Shown piece after piece: positions 12,096 to 24,863 of a DNA stretch of 64,000 bases. Below the pieces are notes generated by a model. It had not been told where the DNA came from. It saw nothing but the letters and a program-made list of their open reading frames with translations, and did not search any database. The DNA comes from Gnetum montanum. Lineage: Eukaryota > Streptophyta > Gnetopsida > Gnetales > Gnetaceae. Numbering within the stretch: the first letter of the stretch is position 1; every line of letters starts with the position of its first letter. The position numbers and the translations under genes were made by a program. The stretch lies in the NCBI GenBank assembly GCA_015680685.1, contig MNCI01026219.1, positions 595,875-659,874 on the forward strand, given 5' to 3'.

Positions 12096-13018
12096 TGCAC
12101 TAACTACACTCTCTACACTAGAGCTAACTACACTCTCTATGCCAGAAAGCTAACTACACTCTCTACATTGGAGATGACTATGCTCTCTACACTAGAAAGT
12201 TGAGTATGCTCTCTATGCTAGAGCTGACTATGCTCTGTACTGAAAGCATCAAGAATTTGGTAGGTAATGGATATGTGTGCTTTCGGTTGCTACATGGGGT
12301 TCCTAGTGAACTGACTACAAGGTCCAATCTACACCAATTGATTGGTTGAAAATGCATACATTGGCCTAAGATCTAGCTACTATTCTGCATGTAGCAAGTT
12401 CATAAGGGTGTTACAATCTATGCTAGCTTGAAGCCAGTAACTATGGTGTAGAGAGCTAAGTGTTGTTGTTATGCTATAGAGGCTACTGGAGGCTATTCTT
12501 GCTAACTACACTTGAGTACGCTCTAGAATGAGGGAGAGCGTAGTCCCAAACTTAGAAAAAAGATGTAAAAAATGGCCACGTGCTGACTACGTTTTCCACT
12601 GGAGGTTGACTATGCTTTGGATTAGGGAAGAGTGTAGTCCCAATGCTGAGGAAGTTTGAAAAAATGAGATTCTTGTAGACTACACTCCTTATGGGAGTCT
12701 TACTACACTCTCAACTAGGGATAAGCATAGTTCTGGGACTTTTTGAAGCTTGTGAAAACTTACCCTTTTGCTAACTATGCTCTCCACTGAAGGCTGACTA
12801 CACTTTGGGGTAGTGAAAAGCATAGTCCCAATACTTAGAAAAATTTGCTGCAACTGGCTTTGTGCTAACACTTAGAAAAAAAATTGTAAAATTGGCCTTC
12901 ATGTTGACTATGCTCTCTACGAGAGGCTAACTACACTTACCACTGGGGTCAAGCATAGTCTCAGCATGTAGAAATATTTGTAGCCATAATGCCGTAGTCT
13001 AGATTTGGTGGTGTTTCA
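12096..13018 (-). repeat. 5' LTR of C (923 bp) made largely of internal repeats
   Basis: The plus strand starts TGCACTAAC and ends GGTGGTGTTTCA, the same terminal words as the A LTRs. Inside, units of about 25-30 bp (CTAACTACACTCTCTACACT and GACTATGCTCTC variants) run from 12100 to 12240. Larger units of about 100 bp, pairing GACTACGCTCTCCACTGG with GCATAGTCCCAA, recur between 12500 and 12960. No TATA box was found with confidence. Confidence 0.7.
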
Positions 13019-16000
13019 ACATGCTAATCCCATGAATTGAAACCGAGGCTAAAAGGGAGTTTGAGCTCATACATAGGGGTGGGAAAGAGTACATCCCTTC
13101 CCCATATGAAGAAATTTCTCTTAATAATGTATATTCTAGCATCCTAGCACAATTGATTGCCATAGAAGAGGAATATGAAAAGCCTACCTTTGAGGACCAA
13201 CAAGAAGAGAAGGATGAATTTAAGGTAGAATCTGAGCTTGAAAACATCCTTGAAGGATTGTTCCAACAAACATCCCTCAAACTCATAGAACTTTCCCCTA
13301 ATGATTTTGTTTTTTCCATGGGCAGTGTGCCACCATTTTCCATTCCTCCATATCATATAATGGAAAATCCCATGTTGATTGTAGTCATACATTACACTCA
13401 GTCAATACAAAAAAAAAATTATAAGACATCAATGCCATGTACAACACAATCTTGATATGTAAAACCATCAACAGTGGCTTTTACCACCACAAATCTGCAA
13501 ACTACTCACATGGACTCCATCATGGGACCCCTAGCAATACAAGGGTCACACACCACATTTGTCCCATTTGTGCTTCAAGTACCTACACAAATATCTTTTT
13601 CTTTGGTTGGCCCACAAGCTAGAACCATAATGCAACCTTTTCCTTTTGTCATGCAACCCATAACAAGGTTACAAGTCTTACAACATATGGCACAACCTTA
13701 TGTACAAACCTTGCAAATAATGGGACCACTACAAGACTTAGATTAAACCCTTCAAATGATCTAGGACCTAATGGAGGAGTTGAAGAGGCTTAAAGCCTCT
13801 ACAATACAAACTATCAAGATTATAGACTTCTACCAAGATGATCCCATAAATCCTATAGTCCCATCCTTGACACTTCCTCCTAGTGTCCCCATTTCCCAAT
13901 TTATCAAATATAATGGAGAAGGTAACCCTAATGCTAACCTTATTACCTTTTGATCTAAATGTTTGCTTTTGCAGCCATGGCCTCATACCATCATGAGGAT
14001 TTTCCCTATGTCCTTGACTCCGAAAGCACTTCATTAGTATTGTGCATTACCCAGAGGGTCCATATCCTCCTTGGAGAACTCAATAGCCTAGTTTGTCAAT
14101 TACTTCAAGTATAACTTGAAGCTTAACACAACACTTGAAAAACTTATGAAGGTCAAGTATAGATCCTTAGAATCCATAAAAAAATTCATTTAGTGGTGGA
14201 ATGAATTGCTAAATGAAATAATAGAGCCCATAGTTGAAGCCCACTTGTTAGCCATATTCAAGGGATTAGTTAATGACTTCATCAAGTCTAAAATCTACTA
14301 GCTTGATCCAAGGTTTCTTAGCCAAGTGTTCTTGCAAACTAGAAATATAGAGGATGTCGTGGAGGCTAGTCATGATCTAGCCTATATATCATATAAAAAC
14401 CAACACATTCAGAGAGACAAAGAAAAGGGTAAACAAAAAAATACTACCTTAGCAATTATAACCAAGGAAACAAAGACCACAAACCAAGGGTTGAAGGTCA
14501 ATCCCCCCAACGCCCTCACTAATGATTGCAATAACCAACCATCAACTTCTGGGGTCATTACATCAACAACAAATAGACCTGACTTTTAAAGGAATGATAG
14601 GTCTAAATATACTACATTATCATTAAAACCATCTTATTTTCTAGGCCAACTATTAAGAAGTTTATTCATGCAACACAAACAAATGGCTGAAGTTACTTGA
14701 AAGAAACATGAGCGACTGTGTGAAATAGCAAAAGATTCCTCTTGAGTAATAAAGGATGATCTTCAATTACCTAGATACTTCAAGCTATACTACTTTTGTC
14801 ATTATCATCAACTACCTAGTCATGATATAGGCTTCTACCTCACATTGAAGGATGACTTGAAAAGGATGATAAATAGGGGAGACCTAGTCCTAGATGCTTA
14901 TAACCCAGTTTAGTGAGAAAACTAGTTCATGCAAGTCTATAAAGACCCATTTAATCCTAATGATAGCCCCTATGTTATTTTGAAATTCAACATCGATGAC
15001 AATTGAAGACCTACAAGAGAAAAATTCATGATTCAAGTACCCTCTCTACAATGAAAGGCCTTCTCTAGCTTCCAATTGCTTGAGATCCCCCTTCATTGTG
15101 AAAGTACCATTATGAATGCCTTTGAGGGAACCTTTTTTCATCAAGGTCTCCCAACCCAACACAACCAAATGGCCATAGTCCAACCAACTACACAATGACC
15201 CCCTATGGTATCCAATGTTACTCCCTCTTCCTTACAACCAATGATTGACAACCAAAAAACTACAGCCAAACAAGGGAAGAAGAATAAGCAAAAGCCTAAT
15301 AATAAGGGAGATAAGTAGATGAAGGTATAAAAGGAAGTGGACCCATTGAAGCCCACTTCCATTTTAGCTATACCCATGACCTTCTCTACCTCAACCTATT
15401 CAACCAACAAGCCATAGGAGGATACCAAAGCCCATGATCAAAATAATAAAAAAGATCCACAACAACCACAGCCTAAAGAAACTTTTTGCATTTTGGAATG
15501 CATGGAGGAAGTAAAGCACAACTAGGATGACAAGCCCACAACCAATAAAAAAAAATTTCTCAATGCAATGGACCAAGTCAGGTAATCACTCAAGTAGAAA
15601 AACATAACCCTAAGCTTGTATGATCTGATCATGACTTCCACCACACATCATGAGGCACTAGTCAAAATGTTGACCTCCATACCCATTAGTGAGGATATTC
15701 TTGCTAACAAGGAAGCCATCCATGTAGTGATGATTTCTCCATCACTAGGGCAGGAGAAGTCAACACCCTTGACATTTCATGATAGTGAAATTAAGATTAA
15801 TTCTCATAAAGGCAAAGTGACTTGAGCCCCTTTATTCATAACCATACACATAGGACAATTTAAAATACATCAGGTGCATGTTGATGACGAAGTTGTAACA
15901 AACATTATCCCATGCACCATTGTTGAACACTTGGGCTTAATTGAGCAAGTATAACCTACAACCACTATAGCACTTAAGTCCTTTAGATTTTGTAGCTAGA

Positions 16001-16421
16001 GAATAATTCCCTATAACCACCAACTTCTTGGTGGTGGAAGAGAACAATATTCATCTTGATATTGGGAAGACCTTGGTTGGCTTAGTTATGAGCTATGTTC
16101 TTTCCCCTCCATCAAGAAATTCATCTTCCTTACAAAGGAGGTGAAGTCATCATTCATGGTAATAACATAGTTTCCCTAGTTGTCAATAATGTAGATGTAA
16201 AATAGAAGTCCATAGTAGAGCTTCAAGAAGTAGGTCCTAGACATGAAGAGTAAAACCCCAAGATAATCAATGATGACACCACCAATAGGCAATTGGATAC
16301 ATTATGGGATGAACTCCATTTTAACATTGTAAGTGAAGGGAATGGTGAATACAAGCTTATGTAGAGTAGGTATTACTCACTTTCTAATTTGGAAAAGATT
16401 AGGAAGAATATGTATAAGTGA
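13019..16421 (+). pseudogene. gag-protease of B1, decayed
   Basis: The frame enters at FELIHRGGKEYIPSPYEE (about 13055), the same N-domain seen in B2 and C. Then come a P/T/Q-rich stretch (13460-13750), gag core QFIKYNGEGNPNANLITF (about 13900), FPMSLTPKALH (about 14010) and FVNYFKYNLKLN (about 14100), and a knuckle-like FCHYHQLPSHD segment (about 14795). The protease region spans 15640-16300. There the active site reads VDDEVVTN, Gly to Glu in the DDG motif, so this protease would be inactive. A frame shift follows near 15980. The end is taken at the TGA after IRKNMYK (16421). Confidence 0.75.
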
Positions 16422-16619
16422 TGTTCCCCTTAACCTTCCCATGCCCCTTTGACTAAATGCACCAATAGCCAAATAGCCTTATTTTTCATTTGTAATTTAT
16501 TATATCTTTGTTATCTTATGCATATAGCCTATGCATGCAGCCTAAGTTTATTTGCATTATTACCTATTTGGTACAAACTTTCTTATTTCTACTTATGTTT
16601 TAAACATTGAAAAAATGTC

Positions 16620-16865
16620 TCTTTCAGCCATCATCTACTAAGATGTTAAACTGGCACCATCATCCACTAAGACATTAAACTAGCGCCATCATCCACTAAG
16701 ATGTTAAACTAGCACCATCGTCTACTAAGATGTCAAATCGATAGTATGTTCTGCTAAGACCTTAAACTAGCATGATGGCCTACCATGGCCTTAAATTGAA
16801 AAAACTATATCACCTATGCTCACAATGGCCTAAAACTAGCAAACGTTCATTTTATTATTATATCT
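16620..16865. repeat. Short-unit array (CACTAAGATGTTAAACTAGCA) in B1
   Basis: About six to eight imperfect units of 25-35 bp, each close to CATCCACTAAGAYRTTAAACTAGCACC, lie between protease and gene X2. This is the same family as the GGCCTAAAACTAGC arrays of the other elements. The stretch on either side (16422-16620 and 16865-17140) is A/T-rich and shows no coding frame. Confidence 0.7.
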
Positions 16866-17139
16866 CCTTTTGTTAGCCCATTATTGCATCGATTTGATGT
16901 TATAACCAAAACATCAACATAGCTATTTTTAACATTTACAACATTTACTACTATAGATGTATATAGCTAAAAAAACAAAAAATTTAAATTTGATATTAAA
17001 ATGTCCATAACACACATAGCCATGGTTGCATTGTGTGGAAAAAATGTCAAAGAATAACAATAATCCATAACATAGTCTTGGCTAACCATAGCCATCAACA
17101 TAAAAACAAGAACAAATAGCCAACAAGATAAACTAAAGG

Positions 17140-19870
17140 AGGTTGCTGAGTGGCATCTAGAGGAGGAAGTGGTGGGTCATTCCCACCCTCACCGTTGGGG
17201 CTGCTAATATCTCCTAAGGTCTAAATTGCAACAACATATAGCTAGTTAGTAACCCATAGCCAAAATCATGACTTAAAATAAAGACTAAAATATAAAATAT
17301 ATCAAACCTATAGAGTGTCTAACTCCCTTACTTCTAGGGGTAGATGGGGAAGGCCTTCCTCCAAACAATGAAGGATCTAGTCCTCTTTCATGTTAACCCA
17401 ATCAACATCTACAAGATCAATGCTAGAAAGAATGTTGGTCATATCTATAGGAGTACAAGAAGGAGGCTTATGAGTAATAACAATGGTAGCAGTCTTACTT
17501 GCAATAGTAGTGACCTGAAGAGTAGGGAATTGCTTCACCTTGAGAGTACTTTCAAAAAGTTGATAAGCACTCTCTACCTAGATCCCCTAAATGAAAAGCT
17601 CTCTCTTGTGCCATTCAACTGAATCTTTCTTAAGCCATTTTAGGTAGGCCTCATGATCAACCTTATACTGACACTTGTGGGACTTTTGTGTCTTGCCCCA
17701 TTCCAAGACCCAAGCATAATGATCCTTCCAGTCCTAAATGTTTTTGGAGATGAGGTGCATTTGCATACATTGTTCCATCAGCTCCCATAGGATCACTACT
17801 TTATCTTGAATGACATGCCAATAGTAGGCCCAAGTGATCTCCTTAGTTCAAAATTTTCCTAAGTTAGCCACTTGGGCTTTCACAAAGGCCTTACAATCTC
17901 AGAGATCCTTAATCATATCCTCCTACCTTTGAGTTTTTTCCCTCAAGGCCACAACTTCCTCCCACAAGGATTCATTGGACCTCTATAGCTTCCATGAAAC
18001 TTTTGTGCATAACACTACTAAATTAGTGGCAGTCTCATACAGCTTCACAAGTACACTAGACAAGTCAGAGGGAAGCTTAGGCAGGGAGTCTACCTTCATG
18101 TCTTTACTAGGGTCCCACTCCATAGATGATACTACATAAAGAATACAATACAACCATAAAACACAACCTTAAATAGCCATAATGGAAGAAAATCCCATGA
18201 ATGAAAACCAAATCCTTATCTTAGGAGCAACCTAATGCAATCAATAGATGATGTCCTTAGCAATCCCATGTAAGAACACCACTTTATCTAGAGTCTCTAC
18301 CCATGGTTTCAAATGAAACTTAGGGATAGAAGCGTGTGTTGATGGCTTAGGAACTACTATAAGCATAACAATCATCGAAAGGTTAGGATGACAACCAAAT
18401 ATAACCAATAAGATATAATGAAAATAGTGAGGCATAAGCATACCTAGCTCCTCCTCCTCCTCCTCCTCCTCCTCTAGGACGATGATGGGAGAGGTACCTA
18501 GCATCACCTCACCAAACAAGGCATCTGGATCATCTATACATACATCAACAAGTCCTTCAACAATAGGTTTCTTTAGGAGTGTCTCTTCTGCATGCCTTTG
18601 TTTTGCCTTTGCAATAGCTTGAGCTGCTATAACCTAATGCTTATCTACAAGCATAGCACATAGAAAATTGGTTAACACATAAAACCATAAAGTATCCATG
18701 AAGTTTTAAAACATGAAATAGCCAAATTTAAATAAATTATACTTACAACTACCTACTGTAATGGCTTAAGATTAAACTTAAGCTTCTTCGAGGTAGGCTG
18801 ATCTAATGTTGGGGGTGCCTTCTCCATATACCTCTTGAGTTTCTCTCGAGCTACTCCTTTGGCCTCCATGCACAATTATCTAGCATCTTGGACACTAGCA
18901 GGAAATGAGAGGGTCTCATCATCATTAGTATTGTTAGGAGCATGATGCTACCTAACATCAATATTTTTAGTGATGATGGATAATGTTTCATTCATCTGCT
19001 CTAGTGGGTTCTTGGCCTACACTGTTGGATAAATGTGCTTTATCCAAGGCCTAGAAAGTTGGCTTGGGTCTTGGAAAATCCATCATCCATTCCTATACAG
19101 CACTAGAAACTTTGCAAACCTCTTTAGGTAACCTACAAAAAATGCAAAGTGGGTATGGATTCTCATAGAGGCCTCAACACAGAGTCTAAGGATCTCCTCT
19201 TGAAGCACAGTAGCCAAAGTAGTCATCCAATCAAATTTGATGCCCTCCATCAGACCTTCTTAAAGGTCCACCCCTATGCTAGGCCAATTATCTTCTTTTG
19301 AGATACTAGTTTGGGAAATGCACAAGACCTAAACAAAGGATATGATTCCTTTGCATTAGGATTCATGAAGCTATTCATCAAAATTCCAAAGTGGCCCATG
19401 TTGGCACCAAGCCACTCTAGAACTTCTTCACAATGGCCAAATTTCCTAACTGTCCTAGTGGAAACCTTTGCCTTGTTAGCAGGGACACCAAACAAATCAC
19501 AAAAGAGGCTAGCACCTACTTCTATGTTTACCTTAATACCATAGATGATGTTGCTAAAATAACTAGCCTCCTCATCAATGGATTTGATGACATGTAGCAT
19601 ATTCACAGTAGGAAAGGAGGGAATAGGTGCCATAAATACATCAAGAAAAATTGCATGCTAGAAGTTTACTTAAACATATCTAGGCACCTATCCCTTTAGC
19701 CACTCTTGCACTAATGTCACAACACCAAACATCAAGAGGAGGGTATCCTCATGATGTGAATGTGAATGTGGTATAAGTATATCAGCTAAGATGGAAGGTC
19801 TTGCAAAGTAATAACTAAAGGTTAGCATCAGTATGAGCAAGTTCAACAACCAAGAAGAACAATAAAACAC
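17140..19870 (-). pseudogene. Antisense gene X2 in B1, decayed
   Basis: It runs opposite to B1 gag. The N-terminal region (19870-18990) has CDLFGVPANKAKV, EEVLEWLGANMG and FPKLVSQKK, matching A1 gene X (TDFFGVPFDG, EEWLGVV, FSKLLSQGK). A poly-glutamate run comes from a (CTC)n tract at about 18449-18476. The next exon contains PWVETLDKVVFLHGIA (about 18300). An intron at about 18440-18362 (GGTATG..TTATAG on the minus strand) matches intron 2 of A1/A2. The matching intron 3 (about 18205-18130) has a donor changed from GT to AT. The last coding part (about 17220-17145) is short and acidic/proline-rich. An extra intron may split the N-terminal part at about 19690-19640. Sequence is strongly diverged from A1/A2, so the gene predates the split of the families. 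Confidence 0.6.
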
Positions 19871-19904
19871 TTAGAGCCATAAAACACTAGAATCTATACA
19901 AAGA

Positions 19905-20549
19905 CGTTATGGCCATTTTGGGTGTCAACATCAAAAAATGGCCTTGAGATTTGTGGATTTTGGGTGTCAACACCACAATGTTGGGATTTTCAAACCCTAG
20001 TGTGAAGCAACTTGGCATCCAAATTTTCCACTTTTCTCACCTCCCCAGTAGGGAACTAATTGGAAGATTTGAGGTTGCAATAGTGAAGGATGGTTTGATA
20101 GCATTAGGAGTGGCTTAACATCTGGATCATGTAGTAGATCACATCAGCTTCAATGGGTTTTGAAATCTTGCATAACTGAACCCCCTTTTTTCTCATCTAG
20201 AGACCATTTTTACACATTTCTCTAACTTATTCTTTATTCTTTCTTAATAAATTTTTAAGTTTTGTGTTCTAAAAAAAATTATTTTTTGTGCATTTTTTAG
20301 ATTTGTTTATATTTACATGTTTCGCATCTCGTAAGTCCCTGGCTAATCTACTAGATCAACTAGAGCACCTTGCATCCCATTTCTCTAGTGGAGGCCTTGG
20401 GGATTTAGGGCTAGGGAATTGCTACACTAAGGATCCTTGGTTTTTTCTATCAATCAAGATTTTCAATCACAACACTTAGAGATTAAGGGTTGAGGTTGCT
20501 ACACCAGATCTTTTGATTTTTCAACAATCAATTTTTTTTGTTGTAATTT
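19905..20549 (+). repeat. Truncated 5' LTR of B2
   Basis: It aligns with roughly the last 600 bp of the 3' LTR: for example CCACTTTTCTCACC (20028) with CCCACTTTTCTCACC (40080), and GATCACATCA..TTCAATGGG in both. About 800 bp of the LTR start is missing. An internal near-duplication of the GGGATTTAGG..GCTAC segment is seen at 20400-20500. Confidence 0.65.
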
Positions 20550-20554
20550 TTTTC

Positions 20555-20570
20555 TAGTGCTAGAAGGAGG
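20555..20570 (+). other. Primer binding site of B2
   Basis: TAGTGCTAGAAGGAGG follows the LTR end. It matches the A-family PBS (TGGCACTAGAAGGAGG) with transitions only, so A, B and C probably use related primers. Confidence 0.55.
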
Positions 20571-20579
20571 ATATCTACC

Positions 20580-21510
20580 AAAATTCTACCTCTAAACCTT
20601 CTTGTTGATTTTTCTACCAGAAACCCAACATTGCAACACATCCCCCCTACCACCAAAACCCAACATTGAGGTTGTAGGTAATTTGGATTTAGAAAATTTC
20701 ACTGCAGTTGCTAGAAATTTTAAAGCTAGCATTGGTGTCCTACCAAAACCCCATACCCCCTCGTGCTATGAAAATTTCATAACAAAGGTAGCATGGGTAT
20801 TTGGGTTTTGATAAAAATTTCATAGTAGTTTCTTGGAATTTTTAAAGCTAGCTAGAAACTATGTTACCCCCTCATCTAGGAAGGGTGTTATCCATCTTAG
20901 CTAGGAAGAGTAGTACCCCCTTGGACCATCTAAAACTCCCTACTATGAATTTTTTCCAGTAGAGTCAATGTTGCTAATTTTCATAAAACAAAGAGAAACC
21001 TCACCTTTGGGAAAATCAAAGTTTCTACTTTGGTTTTTCAGCCAAAAAAAAACTTACTAAAAAAGTAAACCACCTCTCCACCAATGTGGAAAAGAAAGTG
21101 GTATGACCTCCCATCTTACCCCTCTTTCTTACCCCCCTTGCTACACCCTAGCATAAGTGCAACTAGGAGGTCTAGTGTAGGTGGGGTTGACACCATCACT
21201 TGCCATATTTAGTAAGGGGGTATATCCCTTTGACAACCCCCTTTATCATTTATAGTAAGTGACTCACTTTGACAATTTTCATCAGTTTTCTATAGCTAGG
21301 AAGCTAAGACTTGGGGGAGTGTGATACCCCCTCTTTCCTTTTTCTGTAAGAGGTATTACTCCCCCCCACCCCCAACACTTACTATTTATACTAAGTAGCC
21401 CATTTAGGTCATTTTTGCTTCTTTTAATCTTTTTTAAATTTCACTTTCTAGAATTTTCTCTCTTGTTCACCGTTTATAACCTTTTGCAAGTCATTCTCAA
21501 CATCCTAACC
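20580..21510 (+). other. Leader of B2, no gene seen
   Basis: Untranslated leader between PBS and gag. It is C/T- and A-rich with recurring words such as CCAAAACCC and TACCCCCT. I see no coding frame or structured element. Confidence 0.5.
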
Positions 21511-24298
21511 ATGTCTTCCAACTGATCAATAGTACTACCCCTTAACTTAACAAATAAGGTATCTACCCAAGATGTAGTATGTAACTATGACTCAAAATAC
21601 CTTGCAATCATAGCATGAATGAAATCTCTTAGGCAAAGAGGAAAAAAAGTAAATTTTTTGGTTATTAATGAGGAATTCTACAACTTCTTTTATGCCAATA
21701 TACAAGCTGGTCTCTTGATATTATGCTTCAAATTTGACACTAAGCATCAATTTGAAATTATACACTGGAATGGGAAAGAATACATTCCATCCCCCTATGA
21801 CCAAATCTCCATCACCAACTTCTATGCACAAATTCTCATAAAAATCATAGAATTCAATGATTTTAGTGAGTAGATTAGTTTAAAGGATCATCAAGTAGAG
21901 GAAGATCAATGTGAGGTCGAACAAGATCATTAGAATTCTTTTCCAAACTCTAGCTCCCTAAACAACCATACCCAACTTTACATTTTTTACCTTATTGATG
22001 GGACAAGTCCATAGACCCAACTCTCTTCCTATCCATCCTACCATGTTTGTGTCCACACCCATCATTAACACACACTAGACAACTCCTGTCCTAATCCACT
22101 TCCTTATTCTCATTGATGCTCTTTGACATACAACCTCACTCTATTCACCTAGCGAAAGTGATGTCTACATCATTATATCCCTTTAATATACCAATGGAAC
22201 CCTCATTGGGATCCCAAGAAACATAAGCATGTCATACTTCATTTGTGCATTTTTGCCTCAAGTTCCATTACAAACATCTTTCTCCTTGTTTAGCCCACTT
22301 ATGACCATCATAACCCAACCTATCCCTTTGATATCGCAACCTATCATGAGGCCACAAGCCTCTCAGTCATAAGTCTTACAACTTCTTCCTCTACCATCAA
22401 CATAAACACTATAGCCCATGAGCATTCCTCAAGGCTTATATCAAACTTTCCAAATGATCCAAGACCTTAATGAAGAGCTATGAAAACTTTAAAGCCAACA
22501 CAACTCAGATGGTTAAGGTTCTAGATTTATACCGAGATGATCCTCAAATAAGCCATACGATGCCTCAAATAAACTTTTGCATAGGCCTACCTATTCCAAA
22601 CTTCACCAAAAATAATGGTGAAGGGGATCCTAATGCACATCTAGTAACCTTCTAGTCTAAGTGCCTCTTCGTGCAAGCTTCGCCTCATATGGTATTGAGG
22701 ATTTTTTCCATGTCTCTCAAAATTAAGGTTCTAGATTCTTATTAAACATTTCCTAGAGGTTATATCTCTTCCCTTAATTTTTTGATTAACCAATTTGTCA
22801 ACCACTTTAGATACAACTTGAATTTAGATGCCACATTAGACCAATTGATGAGGTGAGGTAGGGGCCACTTGAACCAATCAAAAGGTTAATTTAAAGGTGG
22901 AACTTAAGGCTCAAAGAGATTCTAGAGCCTCTTGCTAAAACTCACCTCTTGGTGATTTACAAGGGAGTAGTAAATGACTTTATCAAGTCAAATTTGTACT
23001 ACCTAGAGACCTGGTCACTAAGCCAAGCCTTCTCACAAACTAAGAACATTGAGGATGCAGGTGAGTCAAGCAACAATCTAGCCTATGTTACCTATAAAAA
23101 TTAGCATGCAAGAAGGGATAGGGATAAAGCTAGGCAAGAAAATAAAATTTTGAATATAGTGGCAAAAGAGATAAAACAAGGAGAGAGGAGGGGATCACCA
23201 CCACATAACACATCATCCAACTCATTGCAACCATCTACTTCCTACACCCCAAATCAGCCAAGAACAAAATTTGGAAGGAAGGAAAGGTCTAAGTATGCAA
23301 GGTTACCTTTAAAGCCATATGATCTTCTAGAATAGTTTCTTAAAGATGACCATATAAAAAATAAGCAATTTTTTGAAGAGGTTTTCAAGAGGTATGATTA
23401 TCTTGTAACATAGCTAGAGACCCAATGATAGCTACCAAAGATTGTCCTAAGCTACCGAGGCACTTTAGGCTGGATAGGTATTTTCATTATCATCAAATGG
23501 CTAGTCATGACACTAATTTTTACCTAGAAGTTAATAATAACCTCCAAAAGATGATAAACCATGGAGAGTTGGTAGTGAATGAGCCCATCTCTACAAATGC
23601 TAACAACGTCTATACTATGGCCTCATTCACTAAAGCCAAATGGTCTAATCCCCCTAGGAAAACATTTGTTATTAGAGTACCACCATGATCCTAAAACAAA
23701 GAGCCTAGAGAGCCATTCATCATACGAGTACCACCTCCTTTGGCCCCTAAGATGAATTTTATCATATGTGTCCCACCTTCAGTGGCTTCAACATCATAGC
23801 ATAACCAATGAGTTGCTAATCCTCCAAATCCCAAGGAACCCTTTGTTATCTAAGTTTCTCTACCTTAAACAAGTACACCAACATCAACCCATGATCAAAG
23901 CCCACCTATAGTGGCCCACAACTAAGAGGTTAGCAAGAAACCATCATCACAATGGCAAAAAAAGCAACCCATCACTAAACCAACAAATAATCCCATTGAA
24001 GGTAACCAATTGAGGCCTATGTCAAGATCAACCACATCCATGAAGAAAGGGCCCAAGCCTCATGCATCGCAGGCTAAACCAAAAACCTTACAAAGAATGG
24101 AGGAGGTTAGAACCACTATGGCCAAAACATCACAAGCTAAGGCAAAGGATTTTCTTGCAATAATGGAATAAGTAAAATGATCCCTTAAGAAAAAGAACAT
24201 GTTATTGAGTTTATGTGCCTAGTCATAACCTCTTCTACACATAGGAATGCACAAGCTTAGGTGTTAACCTCTATCCCTAAGAGAAAAGACATTCTTAC
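21511..24298 (+). pseudogene. gag-protease of B2, first part, split by A2
   Basis: The likely start is the ATG at 21511 (MSSN, one stop soon after). The N-domain includes FYNFFYANIQAG and FEIIHWNGKEYIPSPYD (21670-21800). The gag core has NFTKNNGEGDPNAHLVTF (22600-22655) and FVNHFRYNLNLD (about 22795). A knuckle-like YFHYHQMASHD is at about 23480. The protease N-flank VLTSIPKRKDIL reads into the insertion site at 24298. Many in-frame TAG stops. The frame resumes at 36507, with only the target duplication between. Confidence 0.75.
24294..24298. repeat. Target site duplication CTTAC, left copy
   Basis: CTTAC directly before the TG end of the A2 3' LTR. The second copy is at 36502-36506. Confidence 0.9.
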
Positions 24299-24855
24299 TG
24301 TAGCGACCAAAAACATCGATGGCTAGAAACACCAAGAGGTTTCTGGGTGAACAGTTTAACCCTGGATCCATGTGAGGGTTGTGCTAGATAAAATAGAAAT
24401 GGGGCACCCTAAATGGTCTGGTCGATTGGACAGGGACTTAATCTATGTAACTTAACCTTACATGAACGTTGTTTTGATTGTGAAATACATGGGGTAAAAC
24501 CAATAATGAATAAATGCATGAACAAAGGAAATAATGCCAAACAGTGATAACAATAAAAAAATAATTAGAATGAACTTAGGTAAGAAAATGCACCGCCTCA
24601 AGGTCGAGGGTTCAAGGGTTCAATTCTTTGTCTTGTTTCAAAGATGTGTAACAAGTGATACAATCCTAGAGGTGCACAAAGAATTCAAGGGTAATTAGAA
24701 TACTCAAAATGTACCAACTATGCTCTTGAATGTGAACTTAGAAGGCAACGCAAGACAGTCAACACAAAAAGCCAGCCGCGAAAATGCTAACCCGAAAGTG
24801 CTAATTCCAAAAATTCCAACCAAATTGCCAACCCTTTCAACATTGCTCATCGGGG

Positions 24856-24863
24856 TATTTATA
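24856..24863 (-). promoter_or_regulatory. TATA box of the A2 3' LTR
   Basis: TATAAATA on the minus strand within CCCTATAAATACCCC. The same word is at the matching place in the 5' LTR. Confidence 0.6.

Larger units (their letters stand above)
8673..13018 (-). mobile_element. Element C, Tat/Ogre-like Ty3/gypsy, 5' part
   Basis: On the minus strand: LTR 13018-12096, PBS 12090-12073, gag-protease from 12004 to 8673, where A1 interrupts it. C itself sits in the gag of B1: the B1 frame begins abruptly at 13019, at the position where the homologous B2 gag is unbroken (about 21720). A target duplication of C would be ACATG (13019-13023); the other copy would lie left of the window. Confidence 0.75.
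13019..19870 (+). mobile_element. Element B1, Tat/Ogre-like Ty3/gypsy, middle part
   Basis: B1 begins inside gag where C was inserted. It contains gag-protease (to 16421), a repeat array (16620-16865) and the antisense gene X2 (19870-17140). Reverse transcriptase, integrase and 3' LTR are missing. At about 19905 the sequence changes to a truncated LTR of B2. The 5' part of B1 should lie left of the window beyond A1 and C. Confidence 0.7.

Noticed and set aside
16620-16865. Coding repeat protein
   Set aside because: Units vary in length and contain stops in all frames; the same motif occurs in non-coding places of other elements.
18449-18476. Simple (CTC)n microsatellite only
   Set aside because: It lies in frame inside X2 at the position of the glutamate-rich exon, so it is treated as part of that gene.
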